Position numbers and translations under genes: made by a program. A stretch of 64,000 bases of DNA from Anthocerotibacter panamensis C109 (GTDB lineage: Bacteria > Cyanobacteriota > Cyanobacteriia > Gloeobacterales > Anthocerotibacteraceae), in the NCBI RefSeq assembly GCF_018389385.1, contig NZ_CP062698.1, positions 2,049,501 through 2,113,500 of the forward strand. Reading direction: 5' to 3'. Every line of letters starts with the position of its first letter. Within the stretch, counting starts at the first letter, position 1. Positions 37,392 to 47,112 of this stretch are shown piece after piece. Below the pieces are notes generated by a model. It saw only the letters and a list, made by a program, of their open reading frames with translations. It was not told the origin of the DNA and did not search any database.

Positions 37392-37766
37392 ATGAAAAAG
37401 CTACTAGTCCTCAGCCTATCGCTGGCTCTGGCTCAACCACTCCCGGCTCAAGTGCAAGCTTTTGTACGCAGCGAGGTAGATCAGGCTCAAGCTTATATTA
37501 ACGAGATTTGTGTCCAGGAGTTGCGTGGAACCTGTCAGGCATCTTTCACTGGAGAAAAGCTTCTGATTCTCCCCGACAGTAATCTGAGCGCCTGTATTAA
37601 GTCACTGGAGGAAAAAGACTTCAGTTGTCCTGGAGACTATGCCAAACAAGGGGTCATCAAGATGTTGGATGTGATCCAGCGGCGGGCACGCAATATTGCA
37701 CGCGGGCTACAGATTGAAATCGTCATTGACGGCAAACCCTTCTTTACAAGGACACGTCAACGCTGA
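37392..37766 (+). CDS. Exported protein of unknown function
   Basis: A 124-residue protein with a clear signal peptide (MKKLLVLSLSLALAQPLPAQVQA), which fixes the start at ATG 37392. The mature part has four cysteines (CVQ, CQA, CIK, CPG), enough for two disulfides, and ends basic (FFTRTRQR). No family recognised. It shares its short upstream region with gntK. Confidence 0.75.
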   Translation: MKKLLVLSLSLALAQPLPAQVQAFVRSEVDQAQAYINEICVQELRGTCQASFTGEKLLILPDSNLSACIKSLEEKDFSCPGDYAKQGVIKMLDVIQRRARNIARGLQIEIVIDGKPFFTRTRQR

Positions 37767-37872
37767 TCCTCTTCACGCTGTCTCTATCAGGAGCATACTC
37801 AAGCTAGGGCTGTGGGATTAAAAAATAAACTGATCTAAAAGTGGATTTCTTAAAAAAATAATCTAATTCTGT

Positions 37873-37878
37873 TACAAT
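37873..37878 (+). promoter_or_regulatory. leuA -10 element candidate
   Basis: TACAAT preceded by TGT (extended -10) lies at 37873-37878. It overlaps an in-frame ATG at 37877, arguing that translation begins at the later ATG, 37907. Confidence 0.4.
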
Positions 37879-37906
37879 GGCGACCATCCAAGTTCACCCC
37901 TTAGCC

Positions 37907-39526
37907 ATGACTGCTTCAGTACCTACGGCCCAACCGGAACACGTCCTGATTTTCGATACCACCCTGCGTGATGGCGAGCAGTGCCCCGGCGCAACGCTCA
38001 ACACGCCTGAGAAGTTGGAAGTAGCCCGCCAACTAGCTCGACTTGGGGTGGACATCATCGAAGCAGGCTTTCCCTTTGCCAGCCCAGGGGATTTTGAAGC
38101 GGTGCGGCTCATTGCCGAGCAGGTCCAAGGACCGATCATCTGCGGCCTCGCCCGCGCCCTGCCGGGGGATATCAAGCGTTGTGCCGAAGCTGTAGCCCCA
38201 GCGAGCCGCCGCCGGATACATACTTTTCTTTCGACTTCGGATATTCATCTGCAATATCAGTTGCGCAAAACCCGCGCTGAAGTCCTAGCTATTGCCGCAG
38301 AGATGGTTGGCTACAGTCGTTCTCTGGTAGAGGACGTAGAATTTTCGCCCATGGATGCCGGACGCACCGAGCCAGAATTCCTCTATCGCGTCATTGAAGC
38401 AGCAATTCAGGCTGGAGCCAGAACCATCAATATCCCCGACACCGTAGGCTACACTACCCCGCAAGAATTTGGTCAGCTCATCGCAGGCATCCGGGCTAAC
38501 GTTCCGGGCATTGAAGGCGTAGTGCTCTCCGTCCACTGCCACAATGACCTTGGCCTCGCTGTTGCCAATTCCCTGGAGGCAGTCAAAAATGGGGTGCGTC
38601 AGATCGAGTGCACGATCAATGGCATCGGCGAACGGGCGGGGAATGCCTCTTTAGAAGAAATCGTCATGGCCCTTTTTGTCCGCCGCAACTACTTCAATCC
38701 CTATTTCGGGCGACCGGTCGCGTGTCAAGACCCGCTCACCCAGATCAAGACCCAGGAGATCTACCGTACCTCGCGCTTGGTCTCGAACCTGACCGGGATG
38801 CTCGTCCAGCCCAACAAGGCCATCGTCGGAGCCAATGCCTTCGCCCACGAGTCGGGCATCCATCAAGACGGTCTGCTCAAGAACAAGAACACCTATGAGA
38901 TCATGGATGCCCAGAGCATCGGGCTCACCGATAATACGTTGGTTTTGGGTAAACACTCGGGGCGGAATGCCTTCCGGTCACGGTTGGAGGAATTGGGCTA
39001 TCAACTCAGCGATGACGACCTCAATCGTGCTTTCCTGCGCTTCAAAGACTTAGCGGACAAAAAGAAGACCGTGAGCGACTGGGACCTAGAGGCCATCGTC
39101 AACGACGAACTGCGCGTTGCACCCCAAGCCTTTACCCTGGAGCGCGTCCAGGTGAGTTGCGGCGACCACGGGCTACCGACAGCTACGGTACAACTGCTGG
39201 GACCGGACGGTATTGAACTGGTGGATGCCGCTGTGGGTACCGGTCCAGTGGATGCGGTCTACAAGGCCATCAACCGCATTGTCCAAGTCCCCAATGAGCT
39301 GATCGAGTTCTCGGTCCAATCGGTCACTGCCGGGATTGATGCCATCGGGGAGGTCACGATCCGCCTGCGTCACAACCAGCAGACCTACAGCGGTCACAGT
39401 GCCAACACGGATATTATTGTCGCTTCGGCCCGCGCCTATATCAGCGCCCTCAACAAGCTCTACCAAACCCTCAAAGAAGGCTCCCAGCCCATGCTCCTCT
39501 CTCGCCAGGAAGCTAAAGAGGTCTAG
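37907..39526 (+). CDS. leuA: 2-isopropylmalate synthase
   Basis: A 539-residue enzyme condensing acetyl-CoA with 2-oxoisovalerate, the first step of leucine synthesis. The N-terminal TIM barrel has [14 protein letters not shown] (metal and substrate site), [14 protein letters not shown] with metal-binding His residues, and [15 protein letters not shown]. The C-terminal LeuA dimer domain (about 400-530), containing [15 protein letters not shown], mediates leucine feedback. A start at 37877 would add ten residues, but that ATG lies inside a -10 element. No attenuator or T-box was seen upstream. Confidence 0.96.
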   Translation: MTASVPTAQPEHVLIFDTTLRDGEQCPGATLNTPEKLEVARQLARLGVDIIEAGFPFASPGDFEAVRLIAEQVQGPIICGLARALPGDIKRCAEAVAPASRRRIHTFLSTSDIHLQYQLRKTRAEVLAIAAEMVGYSRSLVEDVEFSPMDAGRTEPEFLYRVIEAAIQAGARTINIPDTVGYTTPQEFGQLIAGIRANVPGIEGVVLSVHCHNDLGLAVANSLEAVKNGVRQIECTINGIGERAGNASLEEIVMALFVRRNYFNPYFGRPVACQDPLTQIKTQEIYRTSRLVSNLTGMLVQPNKAIVGANAFAHESGIHQDGLLKNKNTYEIMDAQSIGLTDNTLVLGKHSGRNAFRSRLEELGYQLSDDDLNRAFLRFKDLADKKKTVSDWDLEAIVNDELRVAPQAFTLERVQVSCGDHGLPTATVQLLGPDGIELVDAAVGTGPVDAVYKAINRIVQVPNELIEFSVQSVTAGIDAIGEVTIRLRHNQQTYSGHSANTDIIVASARAYISALNKLYQTLKEGSQPMLLSRQEAKEV

Positions 39527-39668
39527 GGTCAGGACCATTACTTGCGGGGAAATACAGGGAGCCGAGCGGTTCATCCTTTATCAAAATTACATAAAAACCC
39601 CTTCCCCGGAAGCTTGAGACCGAGTAATCTCAGTAGTATTACCCCCTCTTCGTCCCCGAGTGCTTCCC

Positions 39669-39818
39669 ATGATTACCTCCCCCGCTCCTTCTAACCGTAA
39701 ATTTACCGATCAGCAAAGGAAACCCGTCTCATCCATTTCTTGGCGGTTGTTAGGATTTTGGTTGAGCACCCATGTAATACTCATCTTTGTCCTGGCGCAC
39801 GTGCTGCATCTTTTATAA
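39669..39818 (+). CDS. Possible 49-residue single-pass membrane protein
   Basis: An open frame of 50 codons in the otherwise empty stretch after leuA. It encodes a polar, basic N-terminal half (SNRKFTDQQRKPVSS) and one hydrophobic helix (about residues 26-49, LLGFWLSTHVILIFVLAHVL) running to the C-terminus. There is no strong ribosome-binding site, only a GAG 9 nt upstream. Layout and composition fit a small membrane subunit, but I recognise no family. The rest of 39527-39974 shows only a short CTTCCCCGGAAG hairpin after leuA. Confidence 0.4.
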   Translation: MITSPAPSNRKFTDQQRKPVSSISWRLLGFWLSTHVILIFVLAHVLHLL

Positions 39819-39974
39819 AATCGGGATTGGCATCACACCAGAGCATGGCGACAAGTGCAGCGTTTAGCCATTAGAGAAAAAAGTTATCTTGACCAATCAC
39901 AGAAGAAAAGGGTCCTCTTTACTCAACAAGAGGTTCATCTTTCAAAGAAACACTTACTGGAATCGGAGATAGGT

Positions 39975-40631
39975 TTAGGGTTTGCGCTGCGATTGCTGCG
40001 CAGGAAGGAGCCCTGCAACAAGGTGCATATCCCACTGACAAAGGCCCAACAGAAGCAGGCAGACCGACATCATGGTACCCGTCCCCAGGAATTGCCAATC
40101 GCTCCAGGCATAAAAGATAGCAGCGCATAGACCGTGAAGGACCCCGGCGAGGACTAGAGCACGCGAGCGCAGCCTAACCCCGGTCCCCAGATAGCCAAGG
40201 GCACTTAAGGTCAACCACAACGGACCTAGATGGAGCACCACAGGTTCCCAGGCAGTGAGGATGCCCACGTTAGTGAGCATCAGCCCCAGCGCCAGGAGCC
40301 CCACCCAACCTGCCACCAACCCCACGACCCGCTCCGCCATCACCCAGCACCAGCACAGCGCCACCATCCCCACCGCCCCCAAAACCGTGCACAGCGACCA
40401 GACCACGGCCTGCACGGACCAGTCGAGGGCCAAAAATTGCGCCGTCCCGAAGATGAGTCCCGTCAGGAGCCCCCACCCCACAAAAACTTGGTCCACACGG
40501 GTGAAATCCGCCTCAAACAGCGTCACCCGCCCCAACCGCCACCGTATTTGCCATAACCCAATCAAGTCTGAGCAGTGAAGGACCACCTGTTTGCGGCGCA
40601 AAATAGGTTCAGTTGAACTGAAAAATGTCAT
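39975..40631 (-). CDS. Multi-pass membrane protein of unknown function
   Basis: A 218-residue protein with about six hydrophobic segments from residue 50 onward and a soluble N-terminal stretch (EPILRRKQVVLHCSDLIGLWQIRWRLGR). Glycine-, leucine- and tryptophan-rich helices carry no catalytic motif I can name. It probably represents a cyanobacterial conserved hypothetical family. It is divergent from the second S9 peptidase gene. Confidence 0.7.
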   Translation of the reverse strand: MTFFSSTEPILRRKQVVLHCSDLIGLWQIRWRLGRVTLFEADFTRVDQVFVGWGLLTGLIFGTAQFLALDWSVQAVVWSLCTVLGAVGMVALCWCWVMAERVVGLVAGWVGLLALGLMLTNVGILTAWEPVVLHLGPLWLTLSALGYLGTGVRLRSRALVLAGVLHGLCAAIFYAWSDWQFLGTGTMMSVCLLLLGLCQWDMHLVAGLLPAQQSQRKP

Positions 40632-40731
40632 CTGTCTTGGAGCGTAAATGTCTATAGCTTAACAAAAAAATACAATTCTCTATGGTATGCTCAAAAAAAT
40701 TTGGCTTGACCCCTACCGCTGGAGTAGTGTG

Positions 40732-42675
40732 ATGAAACGTGTATCCGTCGTTTTGGCGGCCCTTTTACTGATGTCTTCACCCTTGATTGCTTCGACTGGT
40801 GAGATTGTCCCCAACGAGAATTTAGTCGTTGATGGGATTCCCAAGATTCCGGCTACCCTGGCGGACACGGTTGGGCGCTATACCGAATTCCGCGCCGCAG
40901 GCTTCTTGAGCTGGCATCCGACCCGGCGTGAAATGCTCATCTCGACCCGCTTTGGAGACACCAATCAGGTCCATCAGGTGAAATTTCCCGGAGGAGACCG
41001 CAAGCAGCTCACCTTTTTCCCAGACCGAATTCAAGGAGCCTCCTACCCGCCCACCGGGGAGGCTGACTATTTCCTTTTTAATAAAGACACTGGGGGCAAT
41101 GAATTTAGCCAAATCTACCGCTATGACTTCACCACCGGGGCGGTCACCCTGCTGACCGATGGCAAATCGCGCAACAGCGGCGGGGTCTGGTCCACCCAAG
41201 GCAGCCAGGTGCTCTACACCTCCACCCGCCGCAACGGTAAGGACACCGACCTCTATATTATGGACCCCCGTGACCCCAAGACGGACCGACTCCTGACGGA
41301 GGTCGAGGGCGGGGGCTGGTTTCCGCTGGATTGGTCCCCGGATGACCGGACTGCCCTTGTCCAGGAATATGTCTCTATCAACGAGAGCTATCTCTGGCTC
41401 TTTGACACCACGACCGGAAAGAAGACTTTACTTACGCCCAAGGGTGGTCCTGAGAAGATTTCCTATGGTGCGGCGAAGTTCAGTCCCGACGGCAAGGGTC
41501 TCTATGTCACGAGTGATGCGGGCTCTGAGTTTCAGCGGCTCACCTACCGTCCCCTCAAGGGCGATGCTGCGGTGGTCCTGACTGCCAATATTGCCTGGGA
41601 TGTAGAAGACTTTGATCTTTCCCGCGATGGTAAATGGCTCGCCTTTGTCACCAATGAAGATGGGGTCAGCGTACTCCACATGCTCAATACGACTACCCGC
41701 AAAGAACAGGCGGTCCCCAAGCTACCCATCGGTGTCATCAATGGTCTCTCCTGGCACAAGGGGGGGGAAGACCTCGCCTTCAGTTTGGTCTCTGCTCGCT
41801 CCACCGCCGACGTATACACCCTCAATAGGGCAAAGGGCACCTTGGAACGCTGGACCGAAAGTGAGACCGGCGGGCTCAACACCACCACCTTCAGCACGCC
41901 TGAACTCATCCGCTGGCAAAGTTTTGATAACCGGCAGATCTCCGGTTTTCTCTATCGCCCATCCCCCAAGTTCACCGGCAAGCGCCCTGTCGTTATCGAT
42001 ATCCACGGCGGACCGGAGGGGCAGTATCGACCGGGCTTTTTGGGACGCACCAACTACTATCTCAATGAACTTGGGGTAGCCCGCATCTATCCGAACGTGC
42101 GCGGTTCTTCAGGCTATGGCAAGACCTTCCTCAAACTCGACAACGGAATCCTCCGGGAGGACTCAGTCAAGGATATCGGAGCACTCCTCGACTGGATCAA
42201 GACCCAACCGGACCTCGACAGTGACCGGGTGATGGTGACTGGGGGCAGCTACGGCGGCTATATGACGCTGGCGGTTGCCACCAACTACAACGACCGCATC
42301 TGTTGTTCTTTAGATGTGGTGGGCATCTCCAACTTCGTGACCTTCCTGGAGCGCACCGAGAGCTACCGTCGGGACTTGCGCCGGGTGGAGTACGGCGACG
42401 AACGCGACCCAGCCATGCGAGCATTCATGCTCAAGACTGCGCCTTTAAATAATGCCAGCAAAATCACCAAACCGCTCTTCGTCGTCCAAGGCAAAAACGA
42501 CCCCCGCGTGCCCATCAACGAAGCGGAACAGATGGTTGCCACGGTCAAGAAAAATGGCCGTGAGGTCTGGTATCTGGTCGCTAAAGATGAAGGTCATGGC
42601 TTCGCCAAAAAGAAAAACAGCGACTATCAGTTTTACGCGACGATTGCCTTTATGCAGGAGCATCTGTTGCAGTAG
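40732..42675 (+). CDS. Exported S9 family (prolyl oligopeptidase-type) peptidase, copy 2
   Basis: A 647-residue serine peptidase. ATG 40732 has GGAG at 7 nt and starts a signal peptide (MKRVSVVLAALLLMSSPLIAS). A beta-propeller region (FSPDGKGLYVTSD; WSPDDRTALVQ) precedes the hydrolase domain: VVIDIHGGPEGQYRPGF, the nucleophile in VTGGSYGGYMTL, the Asp in QGKNDPRVP and the His in KDEGHGFAKK. It is only distantly like the S9 peptidase at 28921 and probably has other substrates. Confidence 0.94.
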   Translation: MKRVSVVLAALLLMSSPLIASTGEIVPNENLVVDGIPKIPATLADTVGRYTEFRAAGFLSWHPTRREMLISTRFGDTNQVHQVKFPGGDRKQLTFFPDRIQGASYPPTGEADYFLFNKDTGGNEFSQIYRYDFTTGAVTLLTDGKSRNSGGVWSTQGSQVLYTSTRRNGKDTDLYIMDPRDPKTDRLLTEVEGGGWFPLDWSPDDRTALVQEYVSINESYLWLFDTTTGKKTLLTPKGGPEKISYGAAKFSPDGKGLYVTSDAGSEFQRLTYRPLKGDAAVVLTANIAWDVEDFDLSRDGKWLAFVTNEDGVSVLHMLNTTTRKEQAVPKLPIGVINGLSWHKGGEDLAFSLVSARSTADVYTLNRAKGTLERWTESETGGLNTTTFSTPELIRWQSFDNRQISGFLYRPSPKFTGKRPVVIDIHGGPEGQYRPGFLGRTNYYLNELGVARIYPNVRGSSGYGKTFLKLDNGILREDSVKDIGALLDWIKTQPDLDSDRVMVTGGSYGGYMTLAVATNYNDRICCSLDVVGISNFVTFLERTESYRRDLRRVEYGDERDPAMRAFMLKTAPLNNASKITKPLFVVQGKNDPRVPINEAEQMVATVKKNGREVWYLVAKDEGHGFAKKKNSDYQFYATIAFMQEHLLQ

Positions 42676-42692
42676 TGCTGTCGCGTTTAGGC

Positions 42693-44057
42693 TCAGCGTC
42701 GATTGACGCGGACTTTCATTCCCTGGGCGGGGCGTAGGGTCAAAGAGGGCTCGGGGGTCACCGGGGCGACTAGGGTGAAGTGCACTTGGCGGGCGATGGT
42801 TGCCAAAATAAGCAGGGCTTCCATCAAGGCAAAACTTTTGCCGATACAGATGCGCGGACCATCTCCAAAGGGGAAGTAGGCTCCCCGTGGCAATTGCCGC
42901 TCTAGATCTGCTCCCCAGCGCTCTGGACGAAAAAGCTCCGGGTCCACAAAATAGCGTGGGTCACGGTGCATGGTCCATTGGCTCAGCAGGAGGACACACC
43001 CTTTGGGTACAGCGTAGCCGCCGATTTCAGTGTCCTGGCTCGTCTCGCGGCTCAGGATGGTCACCGGGGGATAGAGGCGTAGCGCTTCTTTGATGACCCC
43101 ATCGGTGTAGTGCAGCCGGGGCAGGTCCGCCAAGGTCGGGGGGCGGTCGTCCAAAACTTCGCTGAGTTCGTGGATCAGACGCTCCTCAGCGTCGAGATGT
43201 TGGGACAGCAGCAGCCATGCCCAGCACAGAGTGTTAGCGGTGGTTTCGTGTCCAGCCAGCATCAGGGTCGCTACTTCATCGCGTAGTTGGAGGTCGCTCA
43301 ATTGACTCCCATCCGCTTCATCTCGGGCTTCCATCAACAGCGAGAGCAGGTCACCCGTATCATCCGGGCGGCGGTGGCGCTCCGCAAGAATGGTATAGAT
43401 GCGCTCATCCATGCGCTCGATAGCCTCCCGGTAGCGACGGTCCTCAGGCTGCAAGAACCATTCCCAGACCACAAAGTTCTGGTTGCGCCTACGCTCGAAC
43501 CAATGGATTGCCACCGCTAATGCGTGGGCAACATCTTGGGCTTCAGGGTCGCTCACTTCCCAACTAAAGATCGTCTTCATCACAAGGTCTAGGGTGAGGC
43601 GCATCATGTCCCGGTGCAGGTCCCGAGTCTCGCCTTCCTGCCAGATAGCCAACATCCGCTCGGCAAAGGCGACCATGGTATGGCTGTAGGCGTGGATGCG
43701 CCGTTGGTGAAACACGGGTTGCATGAGTTTGCGCTGGTGCAGCCAAATATCCCCTTCACTGGTCAAGAGCCCTTCACCCAACAAGCGGTGCAGGGAGCGC
43801 AACCCCCGGCTTTTGCTGAAGACCTGCGGATTTTTCAGGACATGTTCGACCAATTCCGGTTCATTGAGCAGGCATACCGGGGTCAGCCCAAAGCGCAGAG
43901 GCACGATAGAGCCATAAGTCCGGGCACAGTGGCTCAAGAAGCCCAGGGGATCGCGCCCAAAATCCAAGAGATTCCCGACCAAAGAACTGCGGTGTGGGCC
44001 AGGGAGTTGAAAGATTTCCTGACTCAGGTCTACGGAGCCTGAGAAGAAATTGACCAT
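42693..44057 (-). CDS. Cytochrome P450
   Basis: A 454-residue soluble P450. The I-helix oxygen-binding motif is LMLAGHETTANTL, the K-helix ExxR is in IKEALRLYPPV, the PERF-like motif is FRPERW, and the heme loop FPFGDGPRICIGKSFA holds the Cys ligand. The N-terminal PGPHRSSLVGNLLDFGRDPLGFL is the usual proline-rich start. The type resembles fatty-acid or retinoid hydroxylases of bacteria (CYP110/CYP102-like) but substrate cannot be read from sequence. No redox partner gene is adjacent. Confidence 0.94.
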   Translation of the reverse strand: MVNFFSGSVDLSQEIFQLPGPHRSSLVGNLLDFGRDPLGFLSHCARTYGSIVPLRFGLTPVCLLNEPELVEHVLKNPQVFSKSRGLRSLHRLLGEGLLTSEGDIWLHQRKLMQPVFHQRRIHAYSHTMVAFAERMLAIWQEGETRDLHRDMMRLTLDLVMKTIFSWEVSDPEAQDVAHALAVAIHWFERRRNQNFVVWEWFLQPEDRRYREAIERMDERIYTILAERHRRPDDTGDLLSLLMEARDEADGSQLSDLQLRDEVATLMLAGHETTANTLCWAWLLLSQHLDAEERLIHELSEVLDDRPPTLADLPRLHYTDGVIKEALRLYPPVTILSRETSQDTEIGGYAVPKGCVLLLSQWTMHRDPRYFVDPELFRPERWGADLERQLPRGAYFPFGDGPRICIGKSFALMEALLILATIARQVHFTLVAPVTPEPSLTLRPAQGMKVRVNRR

Positions 44058-44176
44058 TTCCCCCTCCAGAGCTTGCTCTATTGTTCAAGTTGGTGCTGAA
44101 GTGAGTATCCACCCTGAGAGGGACGGTCAGGAGGCTACAGGCAGCACTGCTTCACAGACCTTTGGGCAAGCGGCTG

Positions 44177-44656
44177 CTACCTCCCTTTCAAGTGCGCAAT
44201 AGCTCCCTCAGTCCCTTGTACTGCCTGTAGGTAATCTCCTGGAGCGATCAGGATTTGGGTACCGCGCACGCCGGCTGAGATCGAGATGAATTCGTATCGT
44301 TCAGCCTGCTCATCGAGATAGACCGGGTAGTCTTTTTTGCAGGCGAGGGCTGTGACGCCGCCTCGAATATAGCCGGTTAATGGCTGCACGTCTTTTAGGG
44401 GCACAAGCTCTACTTTGCGCTGTCCGCTGAGGCGGGCTAGGGCCTTCAGGTCCAACGCCGCATCGCCGGGGATCACTGCCAATAAAACCGTTTTTTGGTC
44501 GCCATAGACAACCAGGGTTTTAAAGACTTGCTCGGGCGGCAGGCCAATTTTGCGGGCTACCGACTCCGCCGACAGGTCTTCGGGATCGACTTCGTAGGTG
44601 CACAGCCGGTAGGAGATGCTCAACTTGTCGAGGATGCGAACCGCATTGGTTTTCAT
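44177..44656 (-). CDS. ybaK: Cys-tRNA(Pro) deacylase YbaK/EbsC
   Basis: A 159-residue editing protein that removes cysteine misattached to tRNA-Pro. KTNAVRILDKLSISYRLCTYEVD, VFKTLVVYGD, LLAVIPGDAALDLKALA, GYIRGGVTALACKK (with the catalytic-region Lys) and ISISAGVRGTQILIAPGDYL all match the family, and length is typical. It follows the hydrolase gene on the same strand. Confidence 0.96.
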   Translation of the reverse strand: MKTNAVRILDKLSISYRLCTYEVDPEDLSAESVARKIGLPPEQVFKTLVVYGDQKTVLLAVIPGDAALDLKALARLSGQRKVELVPLKDVQPLTGYIRGGVTALACKKDYPVYLDEQAERYEFISISAGVRGTQILIAPGDYLQAVQGTEGAIAHLKGR

Positions 44657-44707
44657 GTCGTTTTAACTAAATCGCGCCAAGAAACCGGGCTCTTTAAGAG
44701 GATATGC

Positions 44708-45574
44708 CTAGCCTGCGAGAAATTCCACCACGACTTGATTAAACTCCTCAACTTTTTCTCGGACCGGCCAGTGTCCGCAGTCCCGCAGGATATGCAAACG
44801 GGAACCCTTAATCCGTTGGTGTGCCTGCCGTGCTAGAGCAAGCGGTACGAGTTGGTCCTGTTCGCCATGGATGATCAACGTGGGGACCTGTAGGGCTAGT
44901 AGCTTGTCATAGTAGTTCGTGCGCAGCCCGCGCCAATCAATCTCATTGCGCTGGAGGGAGCGGAAGGCATGAGCTGCACCGGGCTGTTGAAGACGCTGGA
45001 TCACGTTGGTAATCAGCGCTTCGGTGATGACCTCCCGACGATAGATGATATTCTCCAGACTCCGACGCACCTGTGCCCGGTCAGTGCGGACCCAAGCCCA
45101 AACCAATTCATCTACAAGCGGGCAGTGGACCAAGAGATAGGCGAGCGGAGCCAGAGGCAGTTCGCCTCCCAGACCGTAGCTGCCTGCTAGCACCAGTTTC
45201 TCTACCCGCTCGGGATGCCGTAGGGCAAAACCCAGCCCAATTCCACCCCCTAAGGAGATTCCGACCAGACTGGCGCGTTCTAGGTCCAGCGCATCCATGA
45301 GTTTGCCCAGAAAGCGGAGGTAATAAGCGAGGGTGTACTCGATATAGGGCTTGTCACTCCTGCCGTAGCCCGGTAGATCGGGGGCGAAGACGCGGTGGTT
45401 TTGGGCGAGGGGTGCCAGGAGGTATTTGTAGCTCAAGGAAGCAGAATCAAGGGCACCACCATGGAGTAATATGACCGGCGAACCGGTTTTGCCAACGGTG
45501 AGGCAGGAGATGTGCAGACCGGTCACCTTTAGGGTCCGCCGCCGTAGATCGGCTTTTGCCATGCGCGACCGCAT
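44708..45574 (-). CDS. Alpha/beta hydrolase
   Basis: A 288-residue alpha/beta hydrolase fold protein of the MhpC group. LLHGGALDS is the oxyanion-hole segment, LVGISLGGGIGLGFAL holds the nucleophile Ser, an Asp lies in IHGEQDQLVPL and the His in LRDCGHWPVREK, so the triad is intact. The substrate is unknown. It starts at ATG 45574 and lies divergent from the guanidine operon. Confidence 0.9.
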   Translation of the reverse strand: MRSRMAKADLRRRTLKVTGLHISCLTVGKTGSPVILLHGGALDSASLSYKYLLAPLAQNHRVFAPDLPGYGRSDKPYIEYTLAYYLRFLGKLMDALDLERASLVGISLGGGIGLGFALRHPERVEKLVLAGSYGLGGELPLAPLAYLLVHCPLVDELVWAWVRTDRAQVRRSLENIIYRREVITEALITNVIQRLQQPGAAHAFRSLQRNEIDWRGLRTNYYDKLLALQVPTLIIHGEQDQLVPLALARQAHQRIKGSRLHILRDCGHWPVREKVEEFNQVVVEFLAG

Positions 45575-45703
45575 TGAGACGGTTTGACCCTCAGTCTAGC
45601 CCTCGGGAAAGCCCTGCACGGTAAGTCTTTCGGATCGGTGAGCAAGACCCCCCAGAGCTATTCGCTCAGGCTGTGGGGATGACCCTGGAAGAAGTGCAAA
45701 AGC

Positions 45704-45709
45704 TATAAT
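45704..45709 (+). promoter_or_regulatory. -10 element candidate of the guanidine operon
   Basis: A perfect TATAAT lies about 90 nt upstream of the riboswitch. No good -35 is seen at 17 nt, so an activator may be needed. The rest of 45575-45799 shows nothing else. Confidence 0.35.
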
Positions 45710-45799
45710 CCTTATAAAACTCGTTTGCTCTTTTGTAGCATCCAATACCAACTGCTGTCAGACCTAAGCGTATTCTCTTGGCAGGCAAGATAAACACCC

Positions 45800-45908
45800 T
45801 ACATCTAGGGTAGCTTCTAGGGTTCCGGCTCCTTTGGAGTGACTGGTCCGAGAGAAGCAGCCGGGGGTTACCACCGGTGTCACGGCGGGAGAAAAGCCCG
45901 GGAGGATG
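45800..45908 (+). promoter_or_regulatory. Guanidine-I (ykkC) riboswitch
   Basis: The ykkC class signature elements occur in order: CTAGGGTTCCG (45817-45827), ACTGGTCCGAGAGA (45842-45855), and ACGGCGGGAGAAAAGCCCG with GGGAG after it (45882-45904). These are the conserved nucleotides of the guanidine-I aptamer (ykkC/mini classes differ). The GGATG/CATCC hairpin (45904-45918) lies just before the GGAG used by gdmH (45923-45926), which suggests control of translation rather than termination, since no T run follows. Binding of guanidine would turn the operon on. Confidence 0.93.
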
Positions 45909-45934
45909 TTGCCCATCCCCTTGGAGTGCACGTT

Positions 45935-47110
45935 GTGACTATAGATAAAGACCCCAATCAGCTCTTCGAACGCCATCAAACCCAAGGTTGGCGCTCCGCC
46001 CAAAAAGAAGAAACCCTCTCTGAAGCTGCCTGGAATGCCGAGACTGCCCGCGCCCGCGAACTGGGACTTGAAGCAGCTCCTAGCATCCAGGACCGCACGA
46101 TCAGCACCTTTTCGCGCGGTGAATTACCCCATTTCGCGGGTATCAATACCTTTTTAAAAGCGCCCTATCTCGAAGATGTGCGTCAGGTGGGCAACTATGA
46201 TGTGGCGATTCTCGGAGTCCCCTTGGATACCGGCACCACCTACCGCCCCGGCACTCGCTTCGGTCCTCAGGGCATCCGCCGCATTTCTGCGCTCTACACC
46301 CCCTATAACTTTGAGTTGGGGGTAGACCTCAGAGAGCAGATCACCCTCTGCGACTTGGGCGATGTCTTCGTCATTCCTGCCAACATCGAAAAAGCCTTTG
46401 ACCAGATCTCCAGGGCGATGAGCCACGTTTTCCGCTCGGGGACGTTCCCGATCATCCTGGGCGGGGACCATTCCATCGGCTACCCGACCGTGCGCGGAGT
46501 CGCCCCCCATATCAAGGGCAATGTCGGCATCATCCACTTTGACCGTCACGTCGATACTCAAGAGACGGACCTAGACGAGCGGATGCACACCTGCCCTTGG
46601 TTTCACGCCACCAATATCTCCAATGCCCAAGCTAAAAACCTGGTCCAGATGGGCATTGGTGGCTGGCAGGTGCCCCGCGCTGGGGTCAAGATCTGCCGGG
46701 AGCGCGAGACCACGATCCTCACGGTGACCGATATCTGTGAGATGGGCTTGGACAAAGCCGTAGACATCGCCCTCTCTGTCGCCAGCGACGGCACCGATGC
46801 GGTCTACATGAGCTTTGATATCGACTCAATCGATGCAGGCTTTGTGCCGGGGACGGGTTGGCCCGAACCGGGCGGACTCCTGCCGCGCGAAGCTCTCTAT
46901 ATGGTCCAGCGCATCGCCCGCGAAGCCAATCTCTGTGGTCTGGAAGTAGTTGAAGTCTCCCCGCCCTACGACATCTCCGACATCACCTCTTTGATGGCGA
47001 CCCGCGTAATTATGGATGTCCTCGCCGCTCTCGTCGATAGCGGGAAATTACCGCGCCGGACCCCGAGTTATCTCAATTGTGACCCGTCAACCGAACCCTG
47101 GGCGCTCTAG
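45935..47110 (+). CDS. gdmH: Nickel-dependent guanidine hydrolase
   Basis: A 391-residue ureohydrolase-fold enzyme (arginase/agmatinase superfamily), the size of Synechocystis GdmH (Sll1077), which hydrolyses guanidine to urea and ammonia with Ni. The GTG start at 45935 has GGAG at 8 nt; a longer frame would run into the riboswitch. Metal ligands appear at H179 (GGDHS), D203, H205 and D207 (FDRHVDT) and D295, D297 (SFDIDSID). The FDRHVDTQE motif, with Arg in place of the Ala of agmatinases, and the long N-terminal extension (HQTQGWRSAQKEE) favour GdmH. The riboswitch, nickel chaperones and transporter downstream support the role. Confidence 0.94.
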   Translation: MTIDKDPNQLFERHQTQGWRSAQKEETLSEAAWNAETARARELGLEAAPSIQDRTISTFSRGELPHFAGINTFLKAPYLEDVRQVGNYDVAILGVPLDTGTTYRPGTRFGPQGIRRISALYTPYNFELGVDLREQITLCDLGDVFVIPANIEKAFDQISRAMSHVFRSGTFPIILGGDHSIGYPTVRGVAPHIKGNVGIIHFDRHVDTQETDLDERMHTCPWFHATNISNAQAKNLVQMGIGGWQVPRAGVKICRERETTILTVTDICEMGLDKAVDIALSVASDGTDAVYMSFDIDSIDAGFVPGTGWPEPGGLLPREALYMVQRIAREANLCGLEVVEVSPPYDISDITSLMATRVIMDVLAALVDSGKLPRRTPSYLNCDPSTEPWAL

Positions 47111-47112
47111 CC

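Noticed and set aside
39855-40130. 91-codon plus-strand frame
   Set aside because: Overlaps the membrane protein gene on the other strand and shows no domain.
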